Assembly: GCF_003999995.1 (NCBI RefSeq)
Contig: NZ_RJAD01000004.1
Span: 243,858-307,857, forward strand
DNA from: Microbacterium sulfonylureivorans
GTDB lineage: Bacteria; Actinomycetota; Actinomycetes; Actinomycetales; Microbacteriaceae
DNA: 64,000 bases
Reading direction: 5' to 3'
In this document: positions 1-8,186 of the stretch, one piece after another
Position numbering within the stretch: the stretch's first letter is position 1
How the letters are laid out: the number at the start of each line of letters is the position of its first letter
Notes under the pieces: generated by a model
The model's database searches: none
Told to the model about the DNA's origin: nothing
Seen by the model: only the letters and a program-made list of their open reading frames with translations
Translations under genes and position numbers: made by a program

Positions 1-1334
1 CTCTGCGGCGACAGCAGAAGGATCGACGCGCCGATGGCGACCTCGAGCCCGACGGCCAGCGCGACCGCTCCGGGCTGGGGGCCGAACTCGGCCAGGCGTC
101 CGGGTCCGAGCGAGCCCGAGGCCATCGCCGACAGCAGTGCGGCGGATGCGGCCGACAGCACCGCGATGCCGGCCACGCTGACCAGACGCGCGCCGATGGG
201 GTCGTCGTCGTGCGGATCGTGGGGCGCCGGCGGGTCGGGCTCGATGACCGGCGCCGAGGCGAGGAGCCCGGTGAGCACGGCGGTGCGGTCGCCGTCGTCG
301 GCGGCCGGCAGGCCGCGTACCGACCTGGAGCCGCCGGCCGCGGCGGGGAGCGGATGCACCAGGCGCGACCGCGCGATCCACCCCGCGAGCGCCCCCAGTC
401 CGACGGGGACGAGGGCGAGCAGCAGCAGCCACGGGGTCGTCGACTCGGGCAGGATGCCGAGGATCGGGATGCCCGGCACGACGCCGACCTGCGTCCCGGC
501 GGGCGACACCGACGTGCCGGTCCCCGCCGCGAAGCCCGGGCCCGCGGCGAACGCCATGCCCCACACCGCGAGGGTCGGGAGGTAGGCGAGCTGCGCGAGG
601 GTGATGACGACGGCGCCGAGACCGTCGACGTTCCCGGCCTGGAAGAGCGCCACGACCTCCCCGCCGCGCAGCAGGAGGGCGACGGCGGTGACCGCGGCGC
701 CGAGGCCGATGAGGCCCACGACGACCATCGCCGAGCCCCTCGCCACGAGTGCGGGGGCCTCGCCCCAGCCGTGCGGGACCGCCTCGACCCGGTCGCGCAC
801 ACGGGCGACGACGCCCGCTCCCGCCTCGCGCCACTCCGTGACGACGGCACCCGCGAGCGAGGGCAGCGCGAACACGAGCGTCGGCAGCAGGATGGCCTGC
901 CACAGCTCCGCGTCGACCACGAGGTTCTGCGCCGTGAAGCCCGCGACGACGGCGAGCAGGCCGAACACCGCCGTTCCCGAGAGGACGCCGGTGACCCAGG
1001 CATCCGCCTGCGAGGCTCTCACACCCGAGCGGGCGGCGAAGATCACGGTGAACGCGGTGAAGGCGAGCGGGGCGAGCGAGAGGGTGAAGGATGCCGCGGC
1101 CGGATCGATGCCGGTGGCGGCGATGTAGTCGGCGGGGAGCGTGACGAGCATCGGCACGAGATTGCCGAACTGCCACACCGTGACGCCCGACGGCCACAGG
1201 GCGGACCAGTCCGCGGCGGTGCCGAACGTGAACACGAACAGGAGGGTCAGCGGGGCGAGGGTCGCCGCGACGCCGACGGCCACCGCGATGGCGGCGTCGA
1301 CGGCGGCGAGAAGGGCGACGATGAGGCGATGCAT
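1..1334 (-). CDS. DUF6350 (PerM-like) membrane protein, C-terminus beyond left edge
   Basis: An open reading frame of about 444 codons runs from ATG 1334 off the left edge, so the C-terminus is missing. The protein is strongly hydrophobic with many membrane segments; the first begins within ten residues of the start. The sequence resembles DUF6350, the family of mycobacterial PerM, a membrane protein linked to cell division. In mycobacteria perM lies between sucCD and purN-purH; sucCD are present here at 3.5-5.6 kb, so purN/purH are expected to the left. The start is fixed by an in-frame TAG at 1347-1349 that also forms a -10-like TAGGGT nine bases upstream of the ATG. The family call is by recognition and gene order. 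Confidence 0.8.
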   Translation of the reverse strand, partial: MHRLIVALLAAVDAAIAVAVGVAATLAPLTLLFVFTFGTAADWSALWPSGVTVWQFGNLVPMLVTLPADYIAATGIDPAAASFTLSLAPLAFTAFTVIFAARSGVRASQADAWVTGVLSGTAVFGLLAVVAGFTAQNLVVDAELWQAILLPTLVFALPSLAGAVVTEWREAGAGVVARVRDRVEAVPHGWGEAPALVARGSAMVVVGLIGLGAAVTAVALLLRGGEVVALFQAGNVDGLGAVVITLAQLAYLPTLAVWGMAFAAGPGFAAGTGTSVSPAGTQVGVVPGIPILGILPESTTPWLLLLALVPVGLGALAGWIARSRLVHPLPAAAGGSRSVRGLPAADDGDRTAVLTGLLASAPVIEPDPPAPHDPHDDDPIGARLVSVAGIAVLSAASAALLSAMASGSLGPGRLAEFGPQPGAVALAVGLEVAIGASILLLSPQ

Positions 1335-1455
1335 GCGCCATCGACCCTACCTACGCCCGACGGACGCCCCGGGCGACGACCCGGCCGTTCGCAGCATCCG
1401 GATCCGGTACGGCGCAGGGGCGCGTGGGCGCTAACGTCGTCTCCGGAGGTCATTC

Positions 1456-2925
1456 ATGAGCACAGCCCCGTCGCCTGCAGCCGACACCACCGAAACCCCT
1501 GAGCCCCGCAACGGCTTCGATCGCTTCTTCGAGATCACCAGACGCGGCTCGACGGTCGGCGCCGAGGTGCGCGGAGGCGTCGTGACCTTCGTGACGATGG
1601 CCTACATCGTCATCCTGAACCCGATCATCCTGTCGAGCGGGGTCGACGTCGACGGCAACAGCCTCGGCTTCACGCAGGTCGCCGCCGTGACCGCGCTGAC
1701 CGCGGGCGTGATGACCGTCCTCTTCGGCCTCGTCACCCGCCTGCCCTTCGCGTTCGCGGCGGGGCTGGGCATCAACTCGTTCCTCGCCGTCGCCGTCGTC
1801 GGCCAGGTCACGTGGCCCGAGGCGATGGGCCTCGTGGTCATCAACGGCCTCATCATCGTGGTGCTCGCCGCGACAGGTCTGCGGCGCATGATCTTCGACG
1901 CCGTGCCGATCCAGCTGAAGCTCGCGATCACCGTCGGCATCGGCCTGTTCATCGCCTTCATCGGCTTCGTCGACGCCGGTTTCGTCACGGCCACGGGCGC
2001 CTCCTCTCCGCCCGTCGGGCTCGGCATCAACGGATCCGTCGCGACCGTGCCGACGCTGATCTTCGTCTTCACGCTGCTGCTCACCGGCATCCTGGTGGCC
2101 CGCAAGGTGAAGGGCGGCATCCTGATCGGTCTCGTTTCGGGCACCGTGGTGGCGGTCATCGTCGAGGCGATCTGGAACATCGGCCCCAAGTTCACCGACG
2201 ACGGGGTCAACCCCGGCGGCTGGGGACTCTCGGTCCCCGAGCTCCCGACCTCGCTCGTGAGCATCCCCGATCTGTCGCTCATCGGCGACGTCTCGTTCGG
2301 CTCGTTCGAGCGGATCGGCTGGCTGGCGGCGCTCATGCTCGTCTTCACGCTCGTCTTCACGAACTTCTTCGACGCCATGGGCACCATGACCGGACTGTCG
2401 AAGGAAGCCGGACTCGCCGACGCCAAGGGCGACTTCCCGCGCATCAAGTCGGCGCTGATCGTCGAGGGCGTCGGCGCGGTCGCCGGTGGTTACGCTTCGG
2501 CGTCGTCGAACACGGTCTTCATCGAGTCCGGCGCGGGTATCGGCGAGGGTGCGCGCACCGGCTTCGCGAACATCGTCACCGGCCTGCTGTTCCTCGTCGC
2601 GATGTTCTTCTCGCCGCTGGTGTCGATCGTGCCCAGCGAGGTCGCTGCGTCCGCTCTGGTGATCGTCGGTGCGCTGATGATGGCGCAGATCCGCTACATC
2701 GACTTCTCGGAGTTCTCGGTGCTGCTGCCGGTGTTCCTCGCGATCACCGTCATGCCGCTCACGTACTCGATCGCCAACGGCATCGGCGCGGGCTTCATCT
2801 CGTGGGTGATCGTGCGATCGCTCTCGGGCAAGGCGAAGCAGATCAGCCCGCTGCTGTGGATCGTCGCGGCCGGATTCCTCGTGTACTTCGCACGCGGGCC
2901 GCTCGAGACGCTGCTCGCCGGCTGA
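1456..2925 (+). CDS. NCS2 family purine permease (AzgA/AdeP-like)
   Basis: A 489-residue polytopic membrane protein of the NCS2 nucleobase-cation symporter family, AzgA-like branch, which imports adenine, guanine or hypoxanthine with protons. The N-terminus has the typical pattern of a short soluble stretch, then GGVVTFVTMAYIVILNP, where the first membrane segment starts near residue 35. A conserved FFDAMGTMTGL block lies near residue 300 and a SSNTVFIESGAGI block near 350, both typical of the family. The start is supported by GGAGG seven bases upstream. It is transcribed divergently from the DUF6350 gene and ends at a strong hairpin. The exact purine is not visible from sequence. Confidence 0.92.
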   Translation: MSTAPSPAADTTETPEPRNGFDRFFEITRRGSTVGAEVRGGVVTFVTMAYIVILNPIILSSGVDVDGNSLGFTQVAAVTALTAGVMTVLFGLVTRLPFAFAAGLGINSFLAVAVVGQVTWPEAMGLVVINGLIIVVLAATGLRRMIFDAVPIQLKLAITVGIGLFIAFIGFVDAGFVTATGASSPPVGLGINGSVATVPTLIFVFTLLLTGILVARKVKGGILIGLVSGTVVAVIVEAIWNIGPKFTDDGVNPGGWGLSVPELPTSLVSIPDLSLIGDVSFGSFERIGWLAALMLVFTLVFTNFFDAMGTMTGLSKEAGLADAKGDFPRIKSALIVEGVGAVAGGYASASSNTVFIESGAGIGEGARTGFANIVTGLLFLVAMFFSPLVSIVPSEVAASALVIVGALMMAQIRYIDFSEFSVLLPVFLAITVMPLTYSIANGIGAGFISWVIVRSLSGKAKQISPLLWIVAAGFLVYFARGPLETLLAG

Positions 2926-2944
2926 CGCGACAGGTCTTTCGAGA

Positions 2945-2974
2945 GACGGGATGCCGCGACCGCGGCATCCCGTC
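2945..2974. terminator. Perfect GGGATGCC hairpin, bidirectional terminator
   Basis: Fourteen-base perfect arms (GACGGGATGCCGCG and its complement) with a two-base centre, followed by TTCT. It sits between the convergent permease and DUF385 genes, so it can end both transcripts. Confidence 0.8.
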
Positions 2975-2977
2975 TTC

Positions 2978-3418
2978 TCATTCCTCGATCGGCTCGAGGA
3001 GGAAGACGGCGATCAGCCGGTCGGTCTTGGACTGGTAGCTGTCGTAGTCGGGCCACACTGCGACGGCGCGCGCCCACCACTCGGCGCGCTCGTCGCCGGA
3101 CAGCTCGCGGGCGAGGTAGTCGCGCTTGACCGCGCCGTCCTGCAGCTCGACGTGGGGATTCGCGCGGACGTTCCAGTACCAGTTCGGCGGATCGGGGTGC
3201 CCGCCCTTGGAGGCGACGACGAGGTAGCGCCCGTCGTGCTCGACGCGCATGAGCGCAGTCTTGCGGAGGCCGCCGCTCTTCGCCCCGACCGACGTGAGGA
3301 CCATGATCGGGACGCCGCGGAGCGTGTTGCCCTTGGCGCCGTTCGACTCCTCGAACAGCTCCGCCTGCTTGCGGGCCCAGGCGGACGTGGACGGCTTGTA
3401 CTCTCCGGTCAGCGGCAT
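2978..3418 (-). CDS. DUF385/Ddn-family deazaflavin (F420)-dependent nitroreductase-like protein
   Basis: A 146-residue protein of the DUF385 family of split-barrel oxidoreductases, several of which use F420H2 to reduce quinones or nitro compounds. Family blocks visible are [18 protein letters not shown] near residues 40-57, [16 protein letters not shown] near 68-83, and a C-terminal [11 protein letters not shown]. Length matches the family. It appears leaderless: TAGGGT at 3425-3430 ends six bases before the ATG and there is no better ribosome site. It stands alone, convergent with the permease. Substrate and true F420 dependence are inferred from the family. Confidence 0.87.
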   Translation of the reverse strand: MPLTGEYKPSTSAWARKQAELFEESNGAKGNTLRGVPIMVLTSVGAKSGGLRKTALMRVEHDGRYLVVASKGGHPDPPNWYWNVRANPHVELQDGAVKRDYLARELSGDERAEWWARAVAVWPDYDSYQSKTDRLIAVFLLEPIEE

Positions 3419-3444
3419 GACCTCACCCTAACGCCGGCAGAGAA

Positions 3445-3487
3445 GAGGGGCGGATGCCGCAGCCTGAGCCGCGGCATCCGCCCCCTC
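3445..3487. terminator. Hairpin downstream of sucCD
   Basis: GAGGGGCGGATGCCGC and its near-perfect complement flank a ten-base loop. It lies directly beyond the sucD stop on the minus strand and is the likely end of the sucCD transcript. Confidence 0.75.
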
Positions 3488-3497
3488 CTTCGCGCAG

Positions 3498-4427
<930 letters not shown>

Positions 4428-5591
4428 TCAGGCGTTGGCGAGCTCGGCGGCCTTGTCGGCGCCCTCGTCCATGGTCTCGGCCAGGGTCACGAGCGGGTGG
4501 TTCGCGTCGCGGAGGATCGCGCGGCCCTCTTCGACCTTGTTGCCGTCGAGGCGCACCACCAGCGGCTTCGAGGCGCTCGAGCCGAGCTCGGCGAGCGCAC
4601 CGACGATGCCCTTCGCGACGGCGTCGCACGCCGTGATGCCGCCGAAGACGTTGACGAAGACGCTCTTGACCTGCGGGTCGCCGAGGATGACGTCGAGTCC
4701 GGCGGCCATGACCTCGGCCGAGGCGCCGCCGCCGATGTCGAGGAAGTTGGCGGGCTTGACGCCGCCGTGGCTCTCGCCGGCGTACGCGACGACGTCGAGC
4801 GTCGACATCACGAGGCCCGCGCCGTTGCCGATGACTCCGACCTCGCCGTCGAGCTTGACGTAGTTGAGGTCGTTCTCCTTGGCCTTGGCCTCGAGCGGGT
4901 CGGCCGCGTCCTTGTCTTCGAGGAGCGCGTGGGCCGCGTGGCGGAAGTCGGCGTTCTCGTCGAGCGACACCTTGCCGTCGAGGGCGATGATGTCTCCCTC
5001 CTCCGACAGGATCAGCGGGTTGACCTCGACGAGGGTCGCGTCCTCGCCCTTGTAGACGGCGTAGAGCTTGACGAACACGTCGCTCACCTTGTCGACGAGC
5101 TCGGGGGCGAACCCGGCGGCCTCGGCGATCTCGACGGCCTTCTGCTTGTCGATGCCCTGCAGCGGGTCGACGGCGACGCGGGCGAGGGCCTCGGGGCGCT
5201 CGACCGCGAGCTCCTCGATCTCCATGCCGCCTTCGACGCTCGCGAGCGAGAGGTAGGCGCGGTTCGCGCGGTCGAGCAGCACCGAGAAGTAGTACTCCTT
5301 GTCGATGCGGGCGCCCTGGGCGACCATCACGCGCTTGACGACGTGGCCCTTGATGTCGAGGCCGAGGATGGCCTTGGCCGCCTCGAACGCCTCGTCGGGG
5401 GTCTTGGCGACCTTCACGCCGCCGGCCTTGCCGCGGCCTCCGGTCTTGACCTGGGCCTTGACGACGACGACTCCGCCGATCTTCTCGGCTGCGGCTCGCA
5501 CCTCCTCCGGCGTGTCCGCGACGATGCCGGCGAGCACCGGCACCTCGTACTTCTCGAAAAGGTCACGTGCCTGGTACTCGTACAGATCCAC
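4428..5591 (-). CDS. sucC: Succinyl-CoA synthetase (ADP-forming) subunit beta
   Basis: A 387-residue beta subunit with an N-terminal ATP-grasp fold that binds the nucleotide and a C-terminal domain that meets SucD. Visible blocks are the N-terminal [18 protein letters not shown], a lysine-rich [17 protein letters not shown] near residues 40-56, and [19 protein letters not shown] plus [15 protein letters not shown] near 260-300. I start it at GTG 5591, because the protein then begins VDLYEYQ as in the family and GAAGGA lies upstream; a longer in-frame start at 5666 adds residues that look non-coding. It is first in the sucCD operon. Confidence 0.97.
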   Translation of the reverse strand: MDLYEYQARDLFEKYEVPVLAGIVADTPEEVRAAAEKIGGVVVVKAQVKTGGRGKAGGVKVAKTPDEAFEAAKAILGLDIKGHVVKRVMVAQGARIDKEYYFSVLLDRANRAYLSLASVEGGMEIEELAVERPEALARVAVDPLQGIDKQKAVEIAEAAGFAPELVDKVSDVFVKLYAVYKGEDATLVEVNPLILSEEGDIIALDGKVSLDENADFRHAAHALLEDKDAADPLEAKAKENDLNYVKLDGEVGVIGNGAGLVMSTLDVVAYAGESHGGVKPANFLDIGGGASAEVMAAGLDVILGDPQVKSVFVNVFGGITACDAVAKGIVGALAELGSSASKPLVVRLDGNKVEEGRAILRDANHPLVTLAETMDEGADKAAELANA

Positions 5592-5642
5592 AGTGCATTC
5601 CTTCGCAGGTGGCGAATGGGGGTGGTTTGACGCGAAAAAGCG

Positions 5643-5656
5643 TCTCGACGTCGAGA
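5643..5656. promoter_or_regulatory. Perfect palindrome upstream of sucC, possible operator
   Basis: TCTCGACGTCGAGA is a perfect 14-base palindrome lying about 50 bases upstream of the sucC start in a 149-base gap. Its position fits an operator, but no regulator is identified and short GC-rich palindromes can arise by chance. Confidence 0.3.
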
Positions 5657-5740
5657 TATCGACCAATCCCCCAGCCTACTACCGCTTGCTGAGCGCTCCC
5701 GACCGCAACGACTCGCGCGCGGTTCGGCCGGGTGCGCGGA

Positions 5741-7303
5741 TCAGTGCGCGGCTGTCGCGGCATCCGGTTCCAGCTCCTCACCTCGGACCCGCGGAAGTCG
5801 TGCGAGATCGCAGACGGCGGGACCCTCGATGCGAGCGCCGTCAGCGCCGAACCGCGAGGCGTGGAGGGGGCAGTCCCACGTGTGCTCGGCGTCGTTCCAG
5901 CTGAGCACGCCGCCCAGATGCGTGCACACCGCGCTCACGGCCCGGGTGGCACCGTCAACGGTCGAGATGCCTACGGGGTGGCCGGCACGGCTCGCGACGA
6001 CGCCCTCGCCCTCCGCCGGCCGCCGGACGGGCGTCGGCACGGCCTGTGCGCCGGCCCAGCCCGACGCCGCCTCCCATCCGACGCGGATGTTCTCCGCGCC
6101 GCCTCGGGCGAGATCGGCGGGAACGGTCATCCGCGTCGCGATCACCCGCATCCATTCGGGTCGCTCGCGCCACGGCATCCGGCGGATCTCGGCCGCGAGC
6201 CGCAGCGCGGCCGCCGGTCCGTTCGACAGCCCCCACTTCGCGTACCCCGTCGCGAACCGGATGCGCCCCAGCCCGCGCGGCATCGCCCCGACGAACGGCA
6301 TGAGGTCGTGGGACTCGTAGTCCTGCGCCGACCACTGTGCGACGGGCTCGGCACCGGGGAAGTGCTCTCGCGCCCAGCGGATCAGGTCGTCGATGCCCCC
6401 CTGCGGCGACGCCGACCGCCCCACCGCGTGCCCGTTGCCGCCGATGATGAGCTGCGCGAGGTCTGCCGGACCGTCCTGGGCCGTCACGGTGCGCACGGAC
6501 TTCGTGGCTCCGTCGACCGAGAGATAGAGGCCCTCCGGCGCCGGCCCGTCGTAGGCGAACGCCACGCACGAAGACCGCAGCCCGCGCGCCTTGGCGAAGT
6601 AGAGCCCGCGGTCGGTGATCGGCGTTCCCGTCGCCAGCACGATCCGGTCCGCCCAGGCGGAGCCCTCGTCCGTGGTCACGTGCGCCTTCGGGGCGGCGTG
6701 CACGCGTGTCACGCGGATGCCGGTGTGCAGCGTCCCTCCCGCTTCGAGGAACGCGTGGGCGAGCGCCGACGCGAGCCGCCGCGGGTCGATCGCCGCCTGA
6801 TCGTCGAGCGCGACCGCGTCGACCATCGGAACGGAGCCCGGGCCGATCTCCTGCCCGAGCACGCGCCGGACGGGGAGGCCCGCCTCGGTCGCCGCCTCGA
6901 GCTCGGCGCGCACGGATTCGGTCCCCTCGGCGCTCTGCGCGAACGAGAAGGCGGTGCGCCGTGAGTACGGAACGCCCGCGCGGTCCGCGAACGCGAGGAG
7001 CCAGTCGGCGCCGTCGCGATTCGCGTCGACGTAGGCCCGCACCAGCCGCGCGGGGTGGTGGCGGCGCAGCGTCGAGAGGACCGAGCCCTGGAGCAGCGAG
7101 ACCTTGCCGGTGTTGGAGCCCGTCGCGAGCTCGGCGACGCAGCCGGCGTCGAGCACGGCGACATCGAGCCCGTCCTCGGCCAGCATCAGAGCCGTCGCGA
7201 GGCCGGTAGCGCCTGCCCCGACGACGATCACGTCGCGGTGCCGCCCGGGTTCGAACGGGGTTCCCTCGACGGCGGGCGCGGCGTGCTTCCAGATGGACGT
7301 CAT
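5741..7303 (-). CDS. FAD-dependent oxidoreductase with C-terminal Rieske [2Fe-2S] domain
   Basis: A 520-residue flavoprotein. The dinucleotide-binding motif VIVVGAGATGLATALMLAEDG-type stretch lies near residue 23 and is followed by a DAO-like fold. A Rieske domain near residues 455-505 holds both cluster ligand pairs, C-T-H-L-G and C-P-L-H. Enzymes of this shape oxidise amino or related substrates and pass electrons through the iron-sulphur centre; the substrate here is not predictable. I start at ATG 7303, with a GGAGTG ribosome site; upstream in-frame sequence up to 7630 looks non-coding and overlaps the divergent regulator. The divergent TetR gene at 7422 may control it. Confidence 0.9.
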   Translation of the reverse strand: MTSIWKHAAPAVEGTPFEPGRHRDVIVVGAGATGLATALMLAEDGLDVAVLDAGCVAELATGSNTGKVSLLQGSVLSTLRRHHPARLVRAYVDANRDGADWLLAFADRAGVPYSRRTAFSFAQSAEGTESVRAELEAATEAGLPVRRVLGQEIGPGSVPMVDAVALDDQAAIDPRRLASALAHAFLEAGGTLHTGIRVTRVHAAPKAHVTTDEGSAWADRIVLATGTPITDRGLYFAKARGLRSSCVAFAYDGPAPEGLYLSVDGATKSVRTVTAQDGPADLAQLIIGGNGHAVGRSASPQGGIDDLIRWAREHFPGAEPVAQWSAQDYESHDLMPFVGAMPRGLGRIRFATGYAKWGLSNGPAAALRLAAEIRRMPWRERPEWMRVIATRMTVPADLARGGAENIRVGWEAASGWAGAQAVPTPVRRPAEGEGVVASRAGHPVGISTVDGATRAVSAVCTHLGGVLSWNDAEHTWDCPLHASRFGADGARIEGPAVCDLARLPRVRGEELEPDAATAAH

Positions 7304-7374
7304 CACTCCAGTGAACGCGTCGACGGGATGCCCGCACAGCGGGTTGACAGTGCGGGCGCACGAGTGAGAACGGC

Positions 7375-7401
7375 ACGGATGCCGCGCGCCGGGGCATCCG
7401 T
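7375..7401. repeat. GGATGCC hairpin inside a divergent promoter region
   Basis: ACGGATGCC and GGCATCCGT, nine-base perfect arms, flank a nine-base loop. The position between two divergently transcribed starts is wrong for a terminator; it lies just upstream of the TAGGCT -10 (7406-7411) of the TetR gene. It could be an operator or a stray copy of the genus-type stem. Confidence 0.5.
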
Positions 7402-7421
7402 TCACTAGGCTCTCCCCCGAG

Positions 7422-8105
7422 ATGACCGACACCGCCACCGTCCCCGCCGGCGCACCCCAGGCCGCCGTGGTCGCGGCCGCCCTCGAGCTGTTCGCGGCGC
7501 AGGGCTTCGACCAGACCTCCGTCGAGCAGATCGCCCAGGCGGCCGGCGTCTCGCGCTCCACGTTCTTCCGGCAGTTCGGCGGCAAGGACGATGTCGTCTT
7601 CGCCGACCACGAGCTGCTTCTCGATCGCATCCGCGACTTCCTTGCGGGCCCCCATCCGGATCCGTGGAAGGCGGTGTGCGAGGCATCCGTCCTCGTCTAC
7701 TCGCATTTCGCGGCGGATCCCGAGCTCGCACGACGCCGCTACACCGTCGTCCGCCAGGTGCCGGCGCTGCGCGAGCGCGAGATCGTCACCGTCTTCCGGT
7801 ACGAGCGTCTCTTCGACGAGTACCTCCGCGCCGCGCTTCCCGGCCTCGACCCCATCGACGCAGTCGGCTTCTCTGCGCTCGTGACGGCGATCCACAACCA
7901 TGTGCTGCGCCAGCTCCTGCGCGGACCCAAGCGTGTGCCGGTGTCAGTGCTCCGCCGCGCCCTCGACGATGCGCTGCGGCGTTTCGGCGTGCAGCCCGAC
8001 GGCGAGCCGCGCGAAGCGGCGGGCGACGACATCGTGGTGGCGGTGTTCCCGCGATCGATGCCAACGGCGGAGATCGCACGGCGACTGCGCGATCGCCTCG
8101 ACTGA
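7422..8105 (+). CDS. TetR/AcrR family transcriptional regulator
   Basis: A 227-residue TetR-type repressor. The helix-turn-helix spans about residues 20-60, with FAAQGFDQTSVEQIAQAAG and VSRSTFFRQFGGKDDVV. The larger C-terminal ligand domain is not assignable. TAGGCT at 7406-7411 is ten bases before the ATG, so the mRNA probably has almost no leader. It is divergent from the FAD/Rieske oxidoreductase, the usual arrangement for a local regulator, and is followed by the P-type ATPase gene, which has its own promoter. The effector is unknown. Confidence 0.88.
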   Translation: MTDTATVPAGAPQAAVVAAALELFAAQGFDQTSVEQIAQAAGVSRSTFFRQFGGKDDVVFADHELLLDRIRDFLAGPHPDPWKAVCEASVLVYSHFAADPELARRRYTVVRQVPALREREIVTVFRYERLFDEYLRAALPGLDPIDAVGFSALVTAIHNHVLRQLLRGPKRVPVSVLRRALDDALRRFGVQPDGEPREAAGDDIVVAVFPRSMPTAEIARRLRDRLD

Positions 8106-8186
8106 CGTCAGGACGCTCGGAAGAATCACCCCCGTCGGCGGAATCTCACCCCCCTCCGCCGCTGTGCCCGGCGGTATCGTCAAGCC